Assembly (NCBI GenBank): GCA_016801845.1
Contig: CM028919.1
Location: 10,440,001 to 10,504,000 of the forward strand
Direction: 5' to 3'
DNA from: Polydactylus sextarius
Lineage: Eukaryota > Chordata > Actinopteri > Polynemidae
DNA: 64,000 bases
This document shows, piece after piece, positions 41,381-54,800 of the stretch. How positions within the stretch are numbered: position 1 is the first letter of the stretch; each line of letters begins with the position of its first letter. The notes below the pieces were generated by a model. It did no database searches, was not told the origin of the DNA, and saw only the letters and a program-made list of their open reading frames with translations. A program made the position numbers and the translations under genes.

Positions 41381-44300
41381 AGGCTTAAATGATGTTTGGG
41401 AAAAAGAGCAGTATTTCCAATGCAAGTTCATGTAAAACTTTTAAGTTGTTAAGCTAAAGTTTCAATTCATCCTGGAAGAAAAACTCTGCATCTGTTTTAA
41501 CTGAGTAATTTGATCAGCTGGGATCAGCAGGATTATGCAAGATTTCATCAGAATCAAATGCACTTCGTGGTGATTCACTGACTGTGAAAGGCTCAGAAGT
41601 TTGAAGATTTCACCATAGTGTTACACAGAAGAGGAATGCCGGTATGGTCTTTGGCAGTAGCCAGAATCAAAGAAGTTTTTGGTGAGCCTGAAGGTCATTC
41701 GGTCCGCGTCTCTCTTCTTACACACACTTTCCTTCTCTCAGCAAACACACAAGTCTTTGAAAGCTTCCAGGTCCGTGGGCAGACTGCCTGGGTAATGAGA
41801 ACTCAACGGGACCGTTTTCAAACATTCAACCTGAGAAAGTTATTGAAAATTTTCCCTGCTGAACATTTAAACCAAACGCGAGGCGAAGAAGGAGGGAGGT
41901 TGGGGTGTGGGGGTAGACATAGAGTGTAAGAGGAAGAACTTAAAGCTTTGACCCTGTAGTGTAGTCAAATTATGTGGTGGGGACCTTCAGTCGTCACTCT
42001 GTCTGCAGACTATCAGGGAATAAACAGGAAGCTGCACAGTGTCATTACTGTCGCCTTTGATAGAAACAGGAAGACGAGGCGATGCTTTTTTTGTGTGTCA
42101 TTTTGAGAAGGATGAATACAGTATACTGTGCAGTGTCGGTAATACTTCTTAAAAAAAAAAAAGAAAAAGTGGATTGGGTGGAATATATTTCGCTCTGTGC
42201 CAAATCCACTCACACACAAACAGGCATGGCCTCACAGGACGTAGATGTAGTCTTCCTGTTAGTTAGAAGGAGGAAGTCTTCAGGTTCCGCATCACATCTG
42301 TTTATCTCCTCAGCCCACAAGAGAACTGTGCTGTTAAATACTGTAAATTGGTGGCTTGAGAAATGTCTGTGTATATTATCAAACTGAAAACGGTGCCGTT
42401 CTTCTCTGGTGAGATCGAGACAATCTGCTGATGCAAAGCTACATTTTTTTTTTTTTTTACAGAAACAGTAATTGAGCCAGTGGATGCTTATTCTGCCATA
42501 AGACTCAGCTTGATTCAATCCATGTTAAGTCTAGGATTCACCTTAAAAAACATTTTAACCTAAGATTTAGAAGCATATTGATCTAACCACAGCAGACTAA
42601 TCCACTTTAAGCTTTGCCAAACAAAGATGGCCAGCATGTGCTATGCAAAGAAAGGAATATAAATTAAATTGTTGAGTTTTTGTTTACCCATTAGTGTGAC
42701 CCTGTCAGGATGAGGAGGGATTTAGGAGTCTTGCTTCAGCTTTCATTACTGAGACTTGAAGATGGCTGCCAGCAATGTCTGTGCACCGTTTGATTGGATC
42801 AGCAATTAATCCTGCTGCCCTGCATGTGTGATTGATATCTCTTCCAAAAGCAGCAACAGACAACAAAAAAGAAGAAGACATTACCGAAGTTGGTTTATGT
42901 TTTAAGTTTAAATCCAGACAGTTGTCATTTCATTTGACTATGACGCACCTTGTCTAGAAGTTGCTCAGTTTAATAGAGACGTGGACTCATAAAGTACAAT
43001 CAGACCTGACTCAAATACTCATTGTTATGAAGACAATGCATTAGCTGCAGTGCATGTAGATATTGCTCATTGGAAGGTGTGGTAACAGTGTTGTCACACA
43101 GGACAAAGTCTGACAACTGTGGTTTTAATTGAACCTTCTGTGACACCGAGGAAACCTACAACATCTGAAACCATCTCCTTACGTAGACAAGTAGTGTTGC
43201 ATGGATTATAACAATATTTGTTGTGGTACCACATGCTCATCTGTCTGAAAGTAAAAGGTCTTTATAATCAACTGTAACACTCGGTGCTTACTGCCATGTT
43301 GAATACAGACATAACCAGAAAAATAAACATGTGAAGTCAGCCACATCTGGTGAGGCACAACAGCTGGAATAGTGGAAAAAATCATTAGATCCATATAGTA
43401 TGAGCACATGTAGAAGTGCATGAGGTTCTCCTAAAACTAAAGCAGTATAATATAGCAAATACTAGGATTTCCTCTACGGAAATAAATAAAGAGATATTTT
43501 CACAACAGCTCTGTAAATAAATCCTACCAACATGGAGATTGTAACACTTGATTGGTGTACAGATGTTGATTTACCGGTGTGATAACTTTTGGAGGGTGTG
43601 AAATGTGGTGTTCTTCAACTGTATTACAAAATACAAAGAGGTGTCATTGTTATTTCACCCTCATTAATGTATTGTGTAATATACTTTTGCACTCCAAACC
43701 GCAGCTGTCAAATTAATCATAAAGTTGAATCGGTTTAACTTTTTAACTTTAGTAAAGTCAGATTTATTGCAGGACTGTATTAGTTTCTGTTATGTGTTTC
43801 TAACTAAATGCCAACTGAGAATATAATTCACTGATTTTATTAGTCTCACGGTGGTCCGTAGGCCTATGAATTCAATTTACAATATCATATGACAAAGCTA
43901 TATATGGCCTGTATGAAGATGTACTTATTTGAACTCAGAGTCTACAGTGCAGCTACTAACACCAAGGTGTTGTACCACCCAGCCAACAGTTCTGGGAAGT
44001 GACAACCAAAGCTCTGTTTGATTGTCGTGGCCTCATGTATTAACCAAAATGTGCTAAGTCAAGGGACGAAGTATTATGAGACAACGAAGCAAAGATCAAA
44101 TTTAATACACAGTGAACTTTGTTGTGATTTTCTTTCCCTTTCCTTGAAACAAAGAGCTGAATCACAGGTGACGAGAACGACTCCCAAATATGACCGACAG
44201 TGGCAAGAGAGGAGGAGCCAGGCTGGGTACAATTCCCCAAAACGGTACAGGAAAATTACCAAACTCATCTGCAAGCCAGTGAGAGTGAAGTGGAGGATAA

Positions 44301-45500
44301 CAGTCCCTCAATTTTACTTCACTGGACCAGTACTTGGAGGTGGAATGGAGGAATTATACCTAAAAATGTTAAGTTTATTTACTTTTTAACAATACTTATG
44401 ACTATGTAGTGTATTTTCAGATGTTGTGTGGAATAATACACATCCAGCATAATCTGCACAATTGACTTAAATGTTCTTTTATTCATAACATCACATGTTT
44501 CTTCTAATGTGATTCACTCTTTTGGGAACATGAACAAATACGCACTAACTCAGTTTGGATCCTGGGCAGAGGATTTTTCTGTTGTGCCCTTTTTTTGTGA
44601 TGTTTTGGGTAAACACTATTTTATTTTTGAAATATGTGCCTGTATAAGCACAGAGCTCTTCTATAAGCAGGGTCATGAAAATGGCTAATACTGTAGGGCT
44701 TGACCTAGATAATAATGTACTGGGAGGTGCTGGGGGCCTTAGGGGACCTTAGGGTTTCAACACAGAGGTCCAGGACAGTGTTTATTTGGTAGATGGGCCT
44801 CTATAGGGCAGACATAAACAGCTCAAATCAATTTTAGCTGTCTGATGTTAAGTCTTCTTTGGTAAAATATGTTTTGATTTGCTCTCTGAGTATCACCCAG
44901 AGAGAAAGGGCAGTAGTGATTGTTCCCTTCCCTCTTTTTTTGTCTAGAAATGTCCCTCTTCCCTATACAGATACAGTAACAAACATAGATTAGGTCTATT
45001 ATACAGCATTATAGGACACATGTACACATGTTTGAAAAGAAGGAAGAAAGTTTTATTGATTTCTTCCTGCTCATCATTTGTTTATCTATTCATCATGACT
45101 GTGACTAACAACATCCTGCAATACATATATAAACACATAGTTAACACTTGATGTATATATTCAGATACAAACTGCCCCACACATTCACCTCACAGACTGG
45201 TATGCACTTACTTTTCATGGACTTTTCATGGAGCTCTAAACATTTTCACACACATTTTTTGCTTTACATCCTAAATTTGATCAGATCCATAAACTTTAAG
45301 GTGGATGACTTTAGAAACAGCTAGTTGTTGTGCTCCCTATGTCATACATTATTTATCATAGCTCTTTTTTGTAGTGTACTCGCTGGCTTGCTGTGGAGTG
45401 CTTTTAAGTGTTACACTGGGGGCAGTATTATAAACACAACGAATTAGAAGATGACTGTAATAATTTGTAGCAGTTATGTGTGGTAGATTTGCAGTTTTAT
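41381..45500. other. Intergenic region between prkch and hif1a
   Basis: About 4.1 kb without a supported gene. The longest open frame (44018-44389, 123 codons) resembles no protein I know. It begins in CCTCATGTATTAA, a motif often seen at the edge of fish repeats, so I suspect decayed repeat sequence. Poly-A/T tracts lie near 42151-42168 and 42444-42459. Confidence 0.6.
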
Positions 45501-45529
45501 CTCCTAAATACTCGAAAAGCCTCAGGTTT

Positions 45530-45865
45530 CCTGTGCGCGTTACCAAGGAAAAAGCATGTGATTGCGCGCCCCGCAGATGAGGAGGAGCCAGAGCTGCTCA
45601 GCGGTGAAACATATTGTCTCGGCAAGTAACCGCTCTCCAGCGTGGCACTGTCTCACAAGAAGAGGAGATTAATGGACCCATTTTAGTGGATGAAAGCTTG
45701 ATTTCTTCGGCAAAATACACACAGTGAAAACTCGCATGTAACGCCCCTCGAGGATTTACCGAGTCACATCAGCGATAAATCGTGGGATTTTGGTTTATTT
45801 CTCGACGGGCCCGCAGACAGCTTGATACCGATAGAGAGACTCAACTCAGGTCCTTTCGTCCTGAC
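45530..45865 (+). promoter_or_regulatory. hif1a: Probable hif1a promoter and 5' UTR (canonical first exon)
   Basis: CpG content rises sharply here (GCGCGTT, GCGCGCCCCGC, CTCGACGGGCCCGC) and continues into the first coding exon. There is no TATA box, as is usual for the housekeeping-type HIF1A promoter. The boundaries are approximate. Confidence 0.55.
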
Positions 45866-48800
45866 ATGGACACAGGAATTATACCCGAAAAGAAAAGGTA
45901 ACATCGATGCTAGCTAATGCTACGTAGCAGGCTAAGTCGTTGTTTAGACGCCTGCTGGACAACTTTGTTCATCTGTTTGGTTTTAATTACTATTAGTGCT
46001 GTGACATTAAGGTTGTTATTTCAAGGTTAAGTGCTAGTTTAGCGTGTTAGTTCGACAAAATGCGTGTGCTGGCGACGCTATTATCGTTAGCGAGCTGCTA
46101 ACCTAGCTAGCTAGCATGCTATCTGCCGGAAAACTCACAAACAACGACCATTGCTGGGTTGTTTATCTAACAGCTAGTTAAATAATAGCTAATTGATGTT
46201 TATATTGTCTCACTAGGTGGATTTAAACTGTTTAGCTTGATTAAATGTGCTTTGATACTGTTTTTTTTTATGTCGTTAGCTGAAGCTACTACGCGTTTGT
46301 GTTTTAATCGTTGAGTTCCTGTGTGTGATATTCGCGTACATTTGTTCTGAATGTGACACATTGAGTATGTTATTAATAGTTCATCTCAGGTGATTTACTG
46401 TTTGGGATCGATGTACCAACCTTGACCGTGTTCAATGAAAAGCTGCCAGGGGCTCATGTGAGCTCTGCTGGAGTAGCGTGTGTGGTTTCTGATGAAATAT
46501 TCAGGGTTGAGAGAAAGTGACTGTGGTTTTTAATTTCTCTAATGTTTCTTCATCTTTATGGATAAGTTTGGCCTGAGACTTAGTGATATTTGTCAACTTA
46601 GATGGATAATGATCACAGATTGGTATTTTAAACTACTGTGATTTTTTTTCCACATTTGTCAAAAGTTATTTTAGGGGTGTTATTACTATTTAAATATCTT
46701 GTGTAAATGTCTTGTTGGCTGCTGAGTGTGTCTGACACATTGTCAAAGTTTTTTTTTTTTAATCTCTTACATTCAGTTTACAGAATTACAGCTGTTTTTT
46801 TCACTTGATCACTTTATTCTCAAGTTCAGTAGCTGACATTTATTGCTATTTTGGTGATTTAAATTAATAATGTGATGCAACTACAACAACTAAAATTCAA
46901 ATGATAATAAATTGAAATACTGATAACCACTTAACTTAGCCCATAAGTAGCAGTAAGTGTGCTTCATAAATGAGTACTACAATGTGATGCCTTTGAGTGA
47001 AAGTGTTAATTATACTTGGCATAGACTACAATTAGTTTAGTAGATTGTTAACCTCCATTATCTTTCTTGACATGCTTCAGTGCGAACTCAGTAATGAGTA
47101 TTGACTGTAGAATAGGATCATTTATTTGTCCGTGCACATACTCCACTTCCAGCAGATTACTGATTACTGATGGGGCCTCCTCAGTAAAACTGTGCTCACG
47201 TACACATTCAAGTAAACATCCTGTTTGTGGTGAAAATTAAATTAAAATAAATCTGCTCTCACAAGTGGTGTCTCCGTTTTGCTCTGTGCATCTTACAGCA
47301 CAGTTGTGTCATCACTGTAGTAATTTTATACACAAATACTAAATGTAAACTAAAATTGTACATGATGATGTATGCAGTGTGTTAGAAGATGCAATTAAAA
47401 ATCATTGACACTGTTCTGCGATTTGTTAAGGCTGTTTCTATATTCTCTTGAATTTTTATACTGATTGATGATGATTAAACCATTAAACCATAGTAATGTG
47501 TTTGAGGTGCCACCAGCCACATCCGAGTATCATCTAAGTATTTGAGCATTTGCAGTGACTTCACATCTGTAGCATATTCTCTCCTCTATGTCCTGGAGGT
47601 ATTGGACATTATTATTGTGCTTATGAAATATTGAGCTGAATTTGATTTGAGTCGGCTTATATCCTCTACAATTGGAAGGTGCTTATGGAATATTTATGGT
47701 TCACCAGCACAAACAACACTGCTGGTTTGAATGTTTATGCTGAATGTTTATGACTTATTCTATAAGTAATATAAAGTGTAATATAAAAGGAAATTAAACG
47801 CATACTGTTTATGATGCCTCTCACATTTAACAATCTGGTGAGGCGGTGAACTGAAGCTGACTTTTACATGTGAAGTGCCTTACACTTTTTTCAGGCTGTG
47901 TTTTGTGTGATTGCAATAGTTATAAATGAGGCTGTTGTGTTTCTGTGTTATTGATAAATACAGTAGATCTGGCAACAAGCAGTTTTGGTCACAGACCTGA
48001 TCTGGTCCCAGTTTGTGTTTGTGTATTTATAATCTTTCAAATTCAAGTGAAGGTAAAGAAATAAATAAAAATGCTACAATAAAGTGGGACACAGGGCTAT
48101 TAAAAGGCTATTGTTGTCTAAATTTGGACAGTAAATATAAAAGATGTGCTTTGCTGTGTCTGAACTGGCTAGTAAGGTAAAATACATTTGTGAATTCACA
48201 AAAAATACACTCCGAAACTCAACAATGTTGCAGTTTGTATGATTGTGTTCTTGAAGTTTTGTTTTCCTCACATGTTAAAACACCTGTGAGTTGTTTTTCA
48301 TTATTTTTTATTAAGGCTGCTTGTGTTGTGCACTTGTGCCAAAATGGTTGTGTCATGTGGGTTAAAATGTCTGACTTGTAGGCTGACTGGTTTGTTTCCT
48401 GTAGTTCTGATTTTTTTTTTTCCTTCACATTCAGGCCAAGTTGTAGTTGTTGTTGCTTCAGTCATTCTCTGCAAGTTGAAATCCCTGCATAGGTTTGAGT
48501 TAAAGGTACAACATCCTGTTTGATTTATGGTGTTTCATGACACATGCTCAATTTCATCTCACAATGTGTTGTGGTCTGGTTGGATGCGGTTTCATCAGGT
48601 CCCTGTGAAATGCTGTGGTATTATTTCTGTCTCATCTCTTAATCACTGGGACTTGACGTCAATAGGAGTGGCCAAACATGAGTGTAGCAATTCAGTGGCT
48701 AGCAATTTGCAGGTTGCCCTGAGACATTTAAGTACAGCTTCCTGCTTGTGTGTGTGGGCGAGTAGGAACTTGAAAAAAAGAAATTACGTTACCTGCCGGT

Positions 48801-51800
48801 GCAGAGTTCATATTTGTGTTGTTTGTGTGCACATTTTTCTCATGTAAAAATGGGTTGTGATATGCACAAAGTCCCACAGTTACCTGTGTAATGATGCATC
48901 TTTTTCACTGTCTTTATTAATAAACACCACAGTCATTGTGGCTCGTAAACAGACCAGATCGCAGCTGTTTTTGTTGAAGACACGGTCGAGATCAAGCTTT
49001 GTGAATTACGACATACAGGAAGCTGAAGGAAGTTAAATGTCTGAGTTGGAGGCTGGTTTGTTTCATCCACATTGGATCTGTTGTACTGATCTGAATTACA
49101 TTATTTCTCTGATTAGTATAAAATTTGTAATCATGAGTATATTTGCCACCTCCCAGTGGGGTAGAAATCAACAAAGCAGATTATTATTCTCTGTTATTGT
49201 AGACTGTATTGATTTGTAATGCTCACTACAGCGTGAAAAACGGACTTGTAATTCATGAACAGCAACATCCAGGAATGTAAGAGAAAACCCTTCCCAAGCT
49301 GTTTTCATAGATTTCCCTTCATGTGGCTTGTTATCTCACCAAAAGAGGTTTTAAAGGAATTTACTTTTACTCTTTTTTTTTTTTACTTTACTCTGTATAT
49401 ATCAGTTGTAGTGTCTCCACGCAATAGATTATATAATAAGATGAGTGTGTTTACTGTTGTACAGTACTGATGCGTAGTGAGCATGCATAACATTTCTCTC
49501 TCGAAATAGGTCGACCCCTAGTAACAACATACATAAGCCACTCCAGTTGGATTGGCCAGAGCAGTTTTTTTTTTTTTTTTTTTTTTTTTACTATACACTG
49601 GTTTGTTTCCTCATTAATCTGCTGTGCACTTGTCCATGTCTGTCACCAGCTCCCAATAAATTCTGTTTACAAAATTAGAAAACACAGCAGGCCTAATTAA
49701 AGGGAGTAAATGTGATTGTGATGTGTGGCATGTGAAGCAGAGGACTGCCGGGCATGCATGTGATTTAATAGTGTTGTGTAACTGCACTCTCCCCTGCTTC
49801 TCTTTGTTTTTAGATCAAGAGAAGCGTTTGGTTTCGTGTAAATGAATAAAAGCAGCGTGTTTTCTCCTTTTCTATGTCCTGAGCAGATGAGTCATCAAAT
49901 GGCGTCTATTTTATGTTTTTATAATTAGGTATCACAAGCACCAAATGGGACATAAAATTACGGGGAAACACATGCTTGTAACAGGTGTTTGCTGTATTAT
50001 TAACATGCTGGGATGTGTTATACTTTCAACGCAACATGCTGCCCTTTAATCTGGAAGTTTGGATAGTTTGTCACTTCTCTTTTAAAACGGTGTGCTGCTT
50101 TTCCATGAATGTAGGCACAGTGCATTGTCCGCGTGTGTATTGTCCGTTTGTATTCACTGCTGTTGTGTTGTAGTGGAATATTACAGCTAAGCTCTATTTG
50201 AACAGCATTTGCATAAAAGCATGTTGTACAAAAGGGTGCGGAGGCTACAGGGGAAACCAATCTGTATAATCAGTAATCTAGCCTCCTTGTGGGATCACAC
50301 TGTGTAACAATGTCTTCACAAGATTAACAGAAGTGTATACAGAAGCTTTTCATACGACAGCCTTTTTTTCCAGTGTGTTTTTCTGTGTGTGTGCAGTAGC
50401 TTGTGATAGTTGCAACCTGTGGTGACAAATTAACCCGTTAATGTGAAGCTAAGTTGGAGATTATGTTGTTGTTGTTGTTAAAGTGGGACCTAGAAAATAC
50501 TGGGAAATTTATTGGCACTACACAGCATGACATCACCGCAGTTGTTCTTTTTTTTTTCACGATACCCGGACACAGAGCGGAGATAATTTAAATATTTGTC
50601 AGTTTTGCAAACAAGTGGCTGTTTGTATACGCTCGTGGTTAAGAGCTGTAATTGGAGTCAAGGCTGTAACATGTTTACATTGCGATTTACATAAACATTT
50701 TAAGATGGATTGGATGGAGGATTTTTGGTATTTACACCACCCAAAATATCAGTTGCCTCTAGTTTGTATATGTGCCGGCTGTGTTGGGGATTTTAGTTTT
50801 TTTTTTTTTTTAGCTCCACTAAAGAGGTCATGGTTTTACCCTTGTCTGTTTTTGTCTGTGTATGACACATGTTAGCATCCACCCCCACACCCATCTATCG
50901 TCAGCAGCTTATCTGGGTTTGGGTCATTGTGGCAGAAGGTCATGTTATGTAGTCCAGGTGTCCCAGCTCCTCCTGGGGGGGGGGTCCTGTGATATTCCCA
51001 GGCTTGATGAGATGTATAATCTCTTCAACATGCTCTGGGTCTACCACAAAGTCTTCTCCCAGTCGGATGGAAAACGTCCGATGGGATATACAAACAGTTG
51101 TTTGTTGTTGTGAGAACTTTTTTTTTGGCAATTTTGTCAAATTTTCAGTGCATATAATATAAATGCTGATGTGAAAGTCAGTTATTTATGGTTTAGAGAT
51201 GTATGAATTTGTATGCTTTTGTTGAAGACATGTAGGTTGTCTGCCAAAGACTGCCACTCTAGTTTTTATTTATTTATTTATTTATTTAGTGTGCAAGTTT
51301 ATTTATCATACTGTTTGAACACTTCCCACTCATGCACTGTAATGCGTAATGACACTGGGAGGTGCCTGAGCATCTTCCTGGGTTTCTTATTTCCTGAGAG
51401 ACAACAGTTTTACGTTAATCTTTTTACTCCTGAGGACTTGACTTGTAATTTATAGTTGCCTGCACATCAGCTGTGTGTGATGGAAAGCTTATGTCTGAAA
51501 CGTGTTACTTCAACCCCTCCGGGAGATTTGATACTCAGAATAATTTTAGCTGGTCCATTTTCTTGTTAGTGGTCCTCAAATAACAATATGGCCTTTGTCA
51601 ATGCTGCAGGTCCACAACAGATCAATTTCAATTAGGTGTACATTTCAAAACCAAAAGGGCTTTTGAAGCAACATTCATTGTTGCTCCAGTGTCATCTAAA
51701 ATCCATTTGAGGTCATGAGATAGCCGTTGTTGTATAAAATCAGGAGCAGTCAGGTTTACTATTGCAATTATGTTGGAGATAAAAACCAGTCTATTTATAC

Positions 51801-54800
51801 TGGTTGTCATGTGAGCTTCACACATGGTTACCAAGACATAAAATTATTAATCGGCTCCTGTTAAAAGCCTGTTTCCCAGAGTGAGAAGTCCATAAAATCT
51901 GTCTTTGGATAACCAATGAGAATAAAAACTGAAGTAAAAGCAAGTATGAACAGTAAGCAGATATGACAGTTACTCATGCAAATAGAAAGTACGACAGGTT
52001 AGATGTCTGGTAGTTGCAGGTGTTCCCCTTTCTCTCTGTCATTGCCAGTATTATCATTCTCCTCCCTGTACATCCATCGAGCCTGGCTCGTAAATGTCAC
52101 AGTGATTGGTGTTGCACTGTAGCTTGGCTTTGCCCCAAGAGACAGGAGGAGAAAATCTTGACCAATCACTCTAAAGGGGGGTGGAGTCCATTTCTTTTGA
52201 TCAGCAGCCAATAAGAAGCTCTCAGATAGCCGTGCACATAAACGAGTCTGACGGGGGTCTGGGCTGTGGCTTGGCCATGAGTTTGCTTGCTGCGGACTCC
52301 GGCTGCTGCTGCAGCCTTCTCAGTGACAGACCTTAGGTTGACTAGACAGGAAGGAGGGATGTCGGCTTTTGTAAGGCACATGCAACTAGAACCAGTTTGT
52401 CAGAAGTCTGACCCTCCACTTGTCCCCCGCAGAGTGAGCTCGGAGCGGAGAAAGGAGAAGTCAAGGGATGCGGCGCGATGTCGGCGCGGGAAGGAGTCGG
52501 AGGTATTCTACGAGCTGGCCCAGCAGCTGCCCCTGCCCCACAGCGTCAGCTCCAGCCTGGACAAGGCCTCCATCATGAGGCTCACCATCAGCTACCTGCG
52601 CATGAGGAAACTGCTCAGCACTGGTCAGTATCTGCAGCTGTTGCACCTGATGATAAACAGTCTAAAGTCTCAACGATTGTATTTTATTTTCTCTCAAAAT
52701 AAAGGAAGCAGCTTCTCAAAATAAACTATATTTAGAATTTTTATTAGATGCACTCGTAGCAGGATATCATTACAGTAAATATATAGGCTACTGGAGAAAG
52801 GAAAATAACCCTAAAGAGGGCAAGATCAATTGTAAGTACAGTCTGAGATGCAGAGGAAGGAAACCATGATAGACACTTGAAAACTGAGTCAGCGGATGCA
52901 AGAACTCCCCCCCCCACGCTCACACACACACACAGACATAGATCTGTCTGCAGATACACCTGTTTGATTCAAGCGATGTGTGTTGCAGTGTCTTTCGCTG
53001 CAGACATGATGTTTGGGCAAAAGAGATTTTGCTGCTTTTTTGCTGCTGATTCTTGTTTTTCTTTTGCAAATCTTTCTTTATTTCTCTCACAATCCCGCGT
53101 CTTATGGCCTCCCCTTTGTGTTATCTCTCCTCCAGATGACCCAGTGGCGGAGGAGGAAACAGAGTTGGATATCCAGCTAAACAGTTCCTACCTCAAGGCT
53201 CTGGATGGTTTTCTCATGGTGCTGTCTGAAGACGGAGATATAATCTATCTCTCCGAGAATGTCAATAAGTGCCTCGGACTGGCACAGGTTAGTTTGACAT
53301 GACATAGTCTTTTCAGTGAAAAACAAAGTCAGAAACAGAAATGTTTCATGAAATGATTTTGCTTCCAGTGTCAGAGAACAAAAAGTTCCATGTCCTTTCT
53401 CTCTCCATCTGTTGCAGTTTGACCTGACTGGACACAGCGTGTTTGACTTCACACATCCATGTGACCAGGAGGAGCTGAGGGAAATGCTGGTCCACAGAAC
53501 AGGTGAGAGACAACAACAACAACAACAACAGCAGTGTCACATTACAAAAGCTCTATAATGGCGAGAGATCAGCGGGGCGTCGAGTTCACTCTGTGCCTAG
53601 AAAACTGTCAGGACCAGTTATCATTTCACTCCTCAGTCTCATGGTGTAAGTGATTAGATCTCTGTGTGAACTGTAGTGACCTTTCATTCAGCCTTAGTGG
53701 ATGAGTAAAGTGCGTTACGGGCTCATGTGCTGTTTTGCTTGCACAACACAATTTTCCCTCATCTTGTGTCCGTGGATAGAATGTTTTTTTTTCTTAATGT
53801 TTCCAGTGGGTTAGAAATTTTCCTCAGAGGAAGTTAATTACGTTAAAACTTCCCTCTGAAGCGTACTTCAGAACATAATTTGTTTTTCGTAGATGCTCAT
53901 TTGAGGGCACATCACGTTTTCTGCTAAGCACTGCACTGAGTGCACAATGATATTATCTCGGCTGTAATGGCTGGTAACTGCACTTCCTTTATTTAACTTG
54001 CTGCAGCTCTTCATATTACAAAGGCTTAATGTGTCCTCTGAATGCAAATACAAAATGTTGGCAGTAGGCAAAATGCTATAATAAAACACTGGAATAATAA
54101 AATGACATGAAGGCAAATCAGAAAGCTAATGGTCATTGTAGTAAACATGTTAGTTTTTTTAGATGTTTTCAGACCTATGCCAGTTTTCTTTACTTAACTA
54201 CATTGCTTTTCCTTCTCTTGTTGTTTTCAGGCTCAAAAAAGACCAAGGAAGCAAACACAGAACGCAGCTTTTTCCTGCGGATGAAATGCACCCTGACGAG
54301 CAGGGGTCGCACCGTCAATGTCAAGTCAGCCACATGGAAGGTGAGTCTTAATGGAATCAATGAGGAAATGATAACCTGACCTGTCAGCAATTAATCAGTA
54401 TGAAGTAATTGAGAGTAATTGCTGTTGGTTGGCTGCATTTCACAGTAGAACCAGTACTGTTGATGTTTATAGTCTGACCTTTACAGAAAGAGCTGCCCAT
54501 TACACATCTTGGGGCAAGTTTACATGACTTCTGTAATTTCCTTGAATGTTTAAATAAAAGCACTGAAATAAATAACATGCCTGGTGCATCAGGAAACTGT
54601 TTAGTACCTGGAAGTTACTATAAATGTTTTTGTTCCTGTCCTCTTCTCTCTCCCCAGGTCCTCCACTGCTCAGGTCATGTGCGTGTTTATGACACCAACA
54701 CTGAGCAGACCACCAACGGACACAAGGAGCCGCCTGTGCCCTATTTGGTTTTGATCTGCGACCCCATCCCACACCCGTCCAACATCGAGGTCCCCCTGGA

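Larger units (their letters stand above)
45898..52432 (+). other. hif1a intron 1
   Basis: A 6.5-kb intron after a 32-base first coding exon. It contains a poly-T run (49565-49589), a decayed interspersed repeat (50877-51085), a TTTA microsatellite and, in its last 400 bases, the candidate alternative promoter described separately. I see no other exon. Confidence 0.65.

Noticed and set aside
44018..44389. 123-codon plus-strand frame between prkch and hif1a
   Set aside because: It shows no recognisable domain or family. The beginning looks like the edge of a dispersed repeat, and the frame length is not exceptional for 64 kb.
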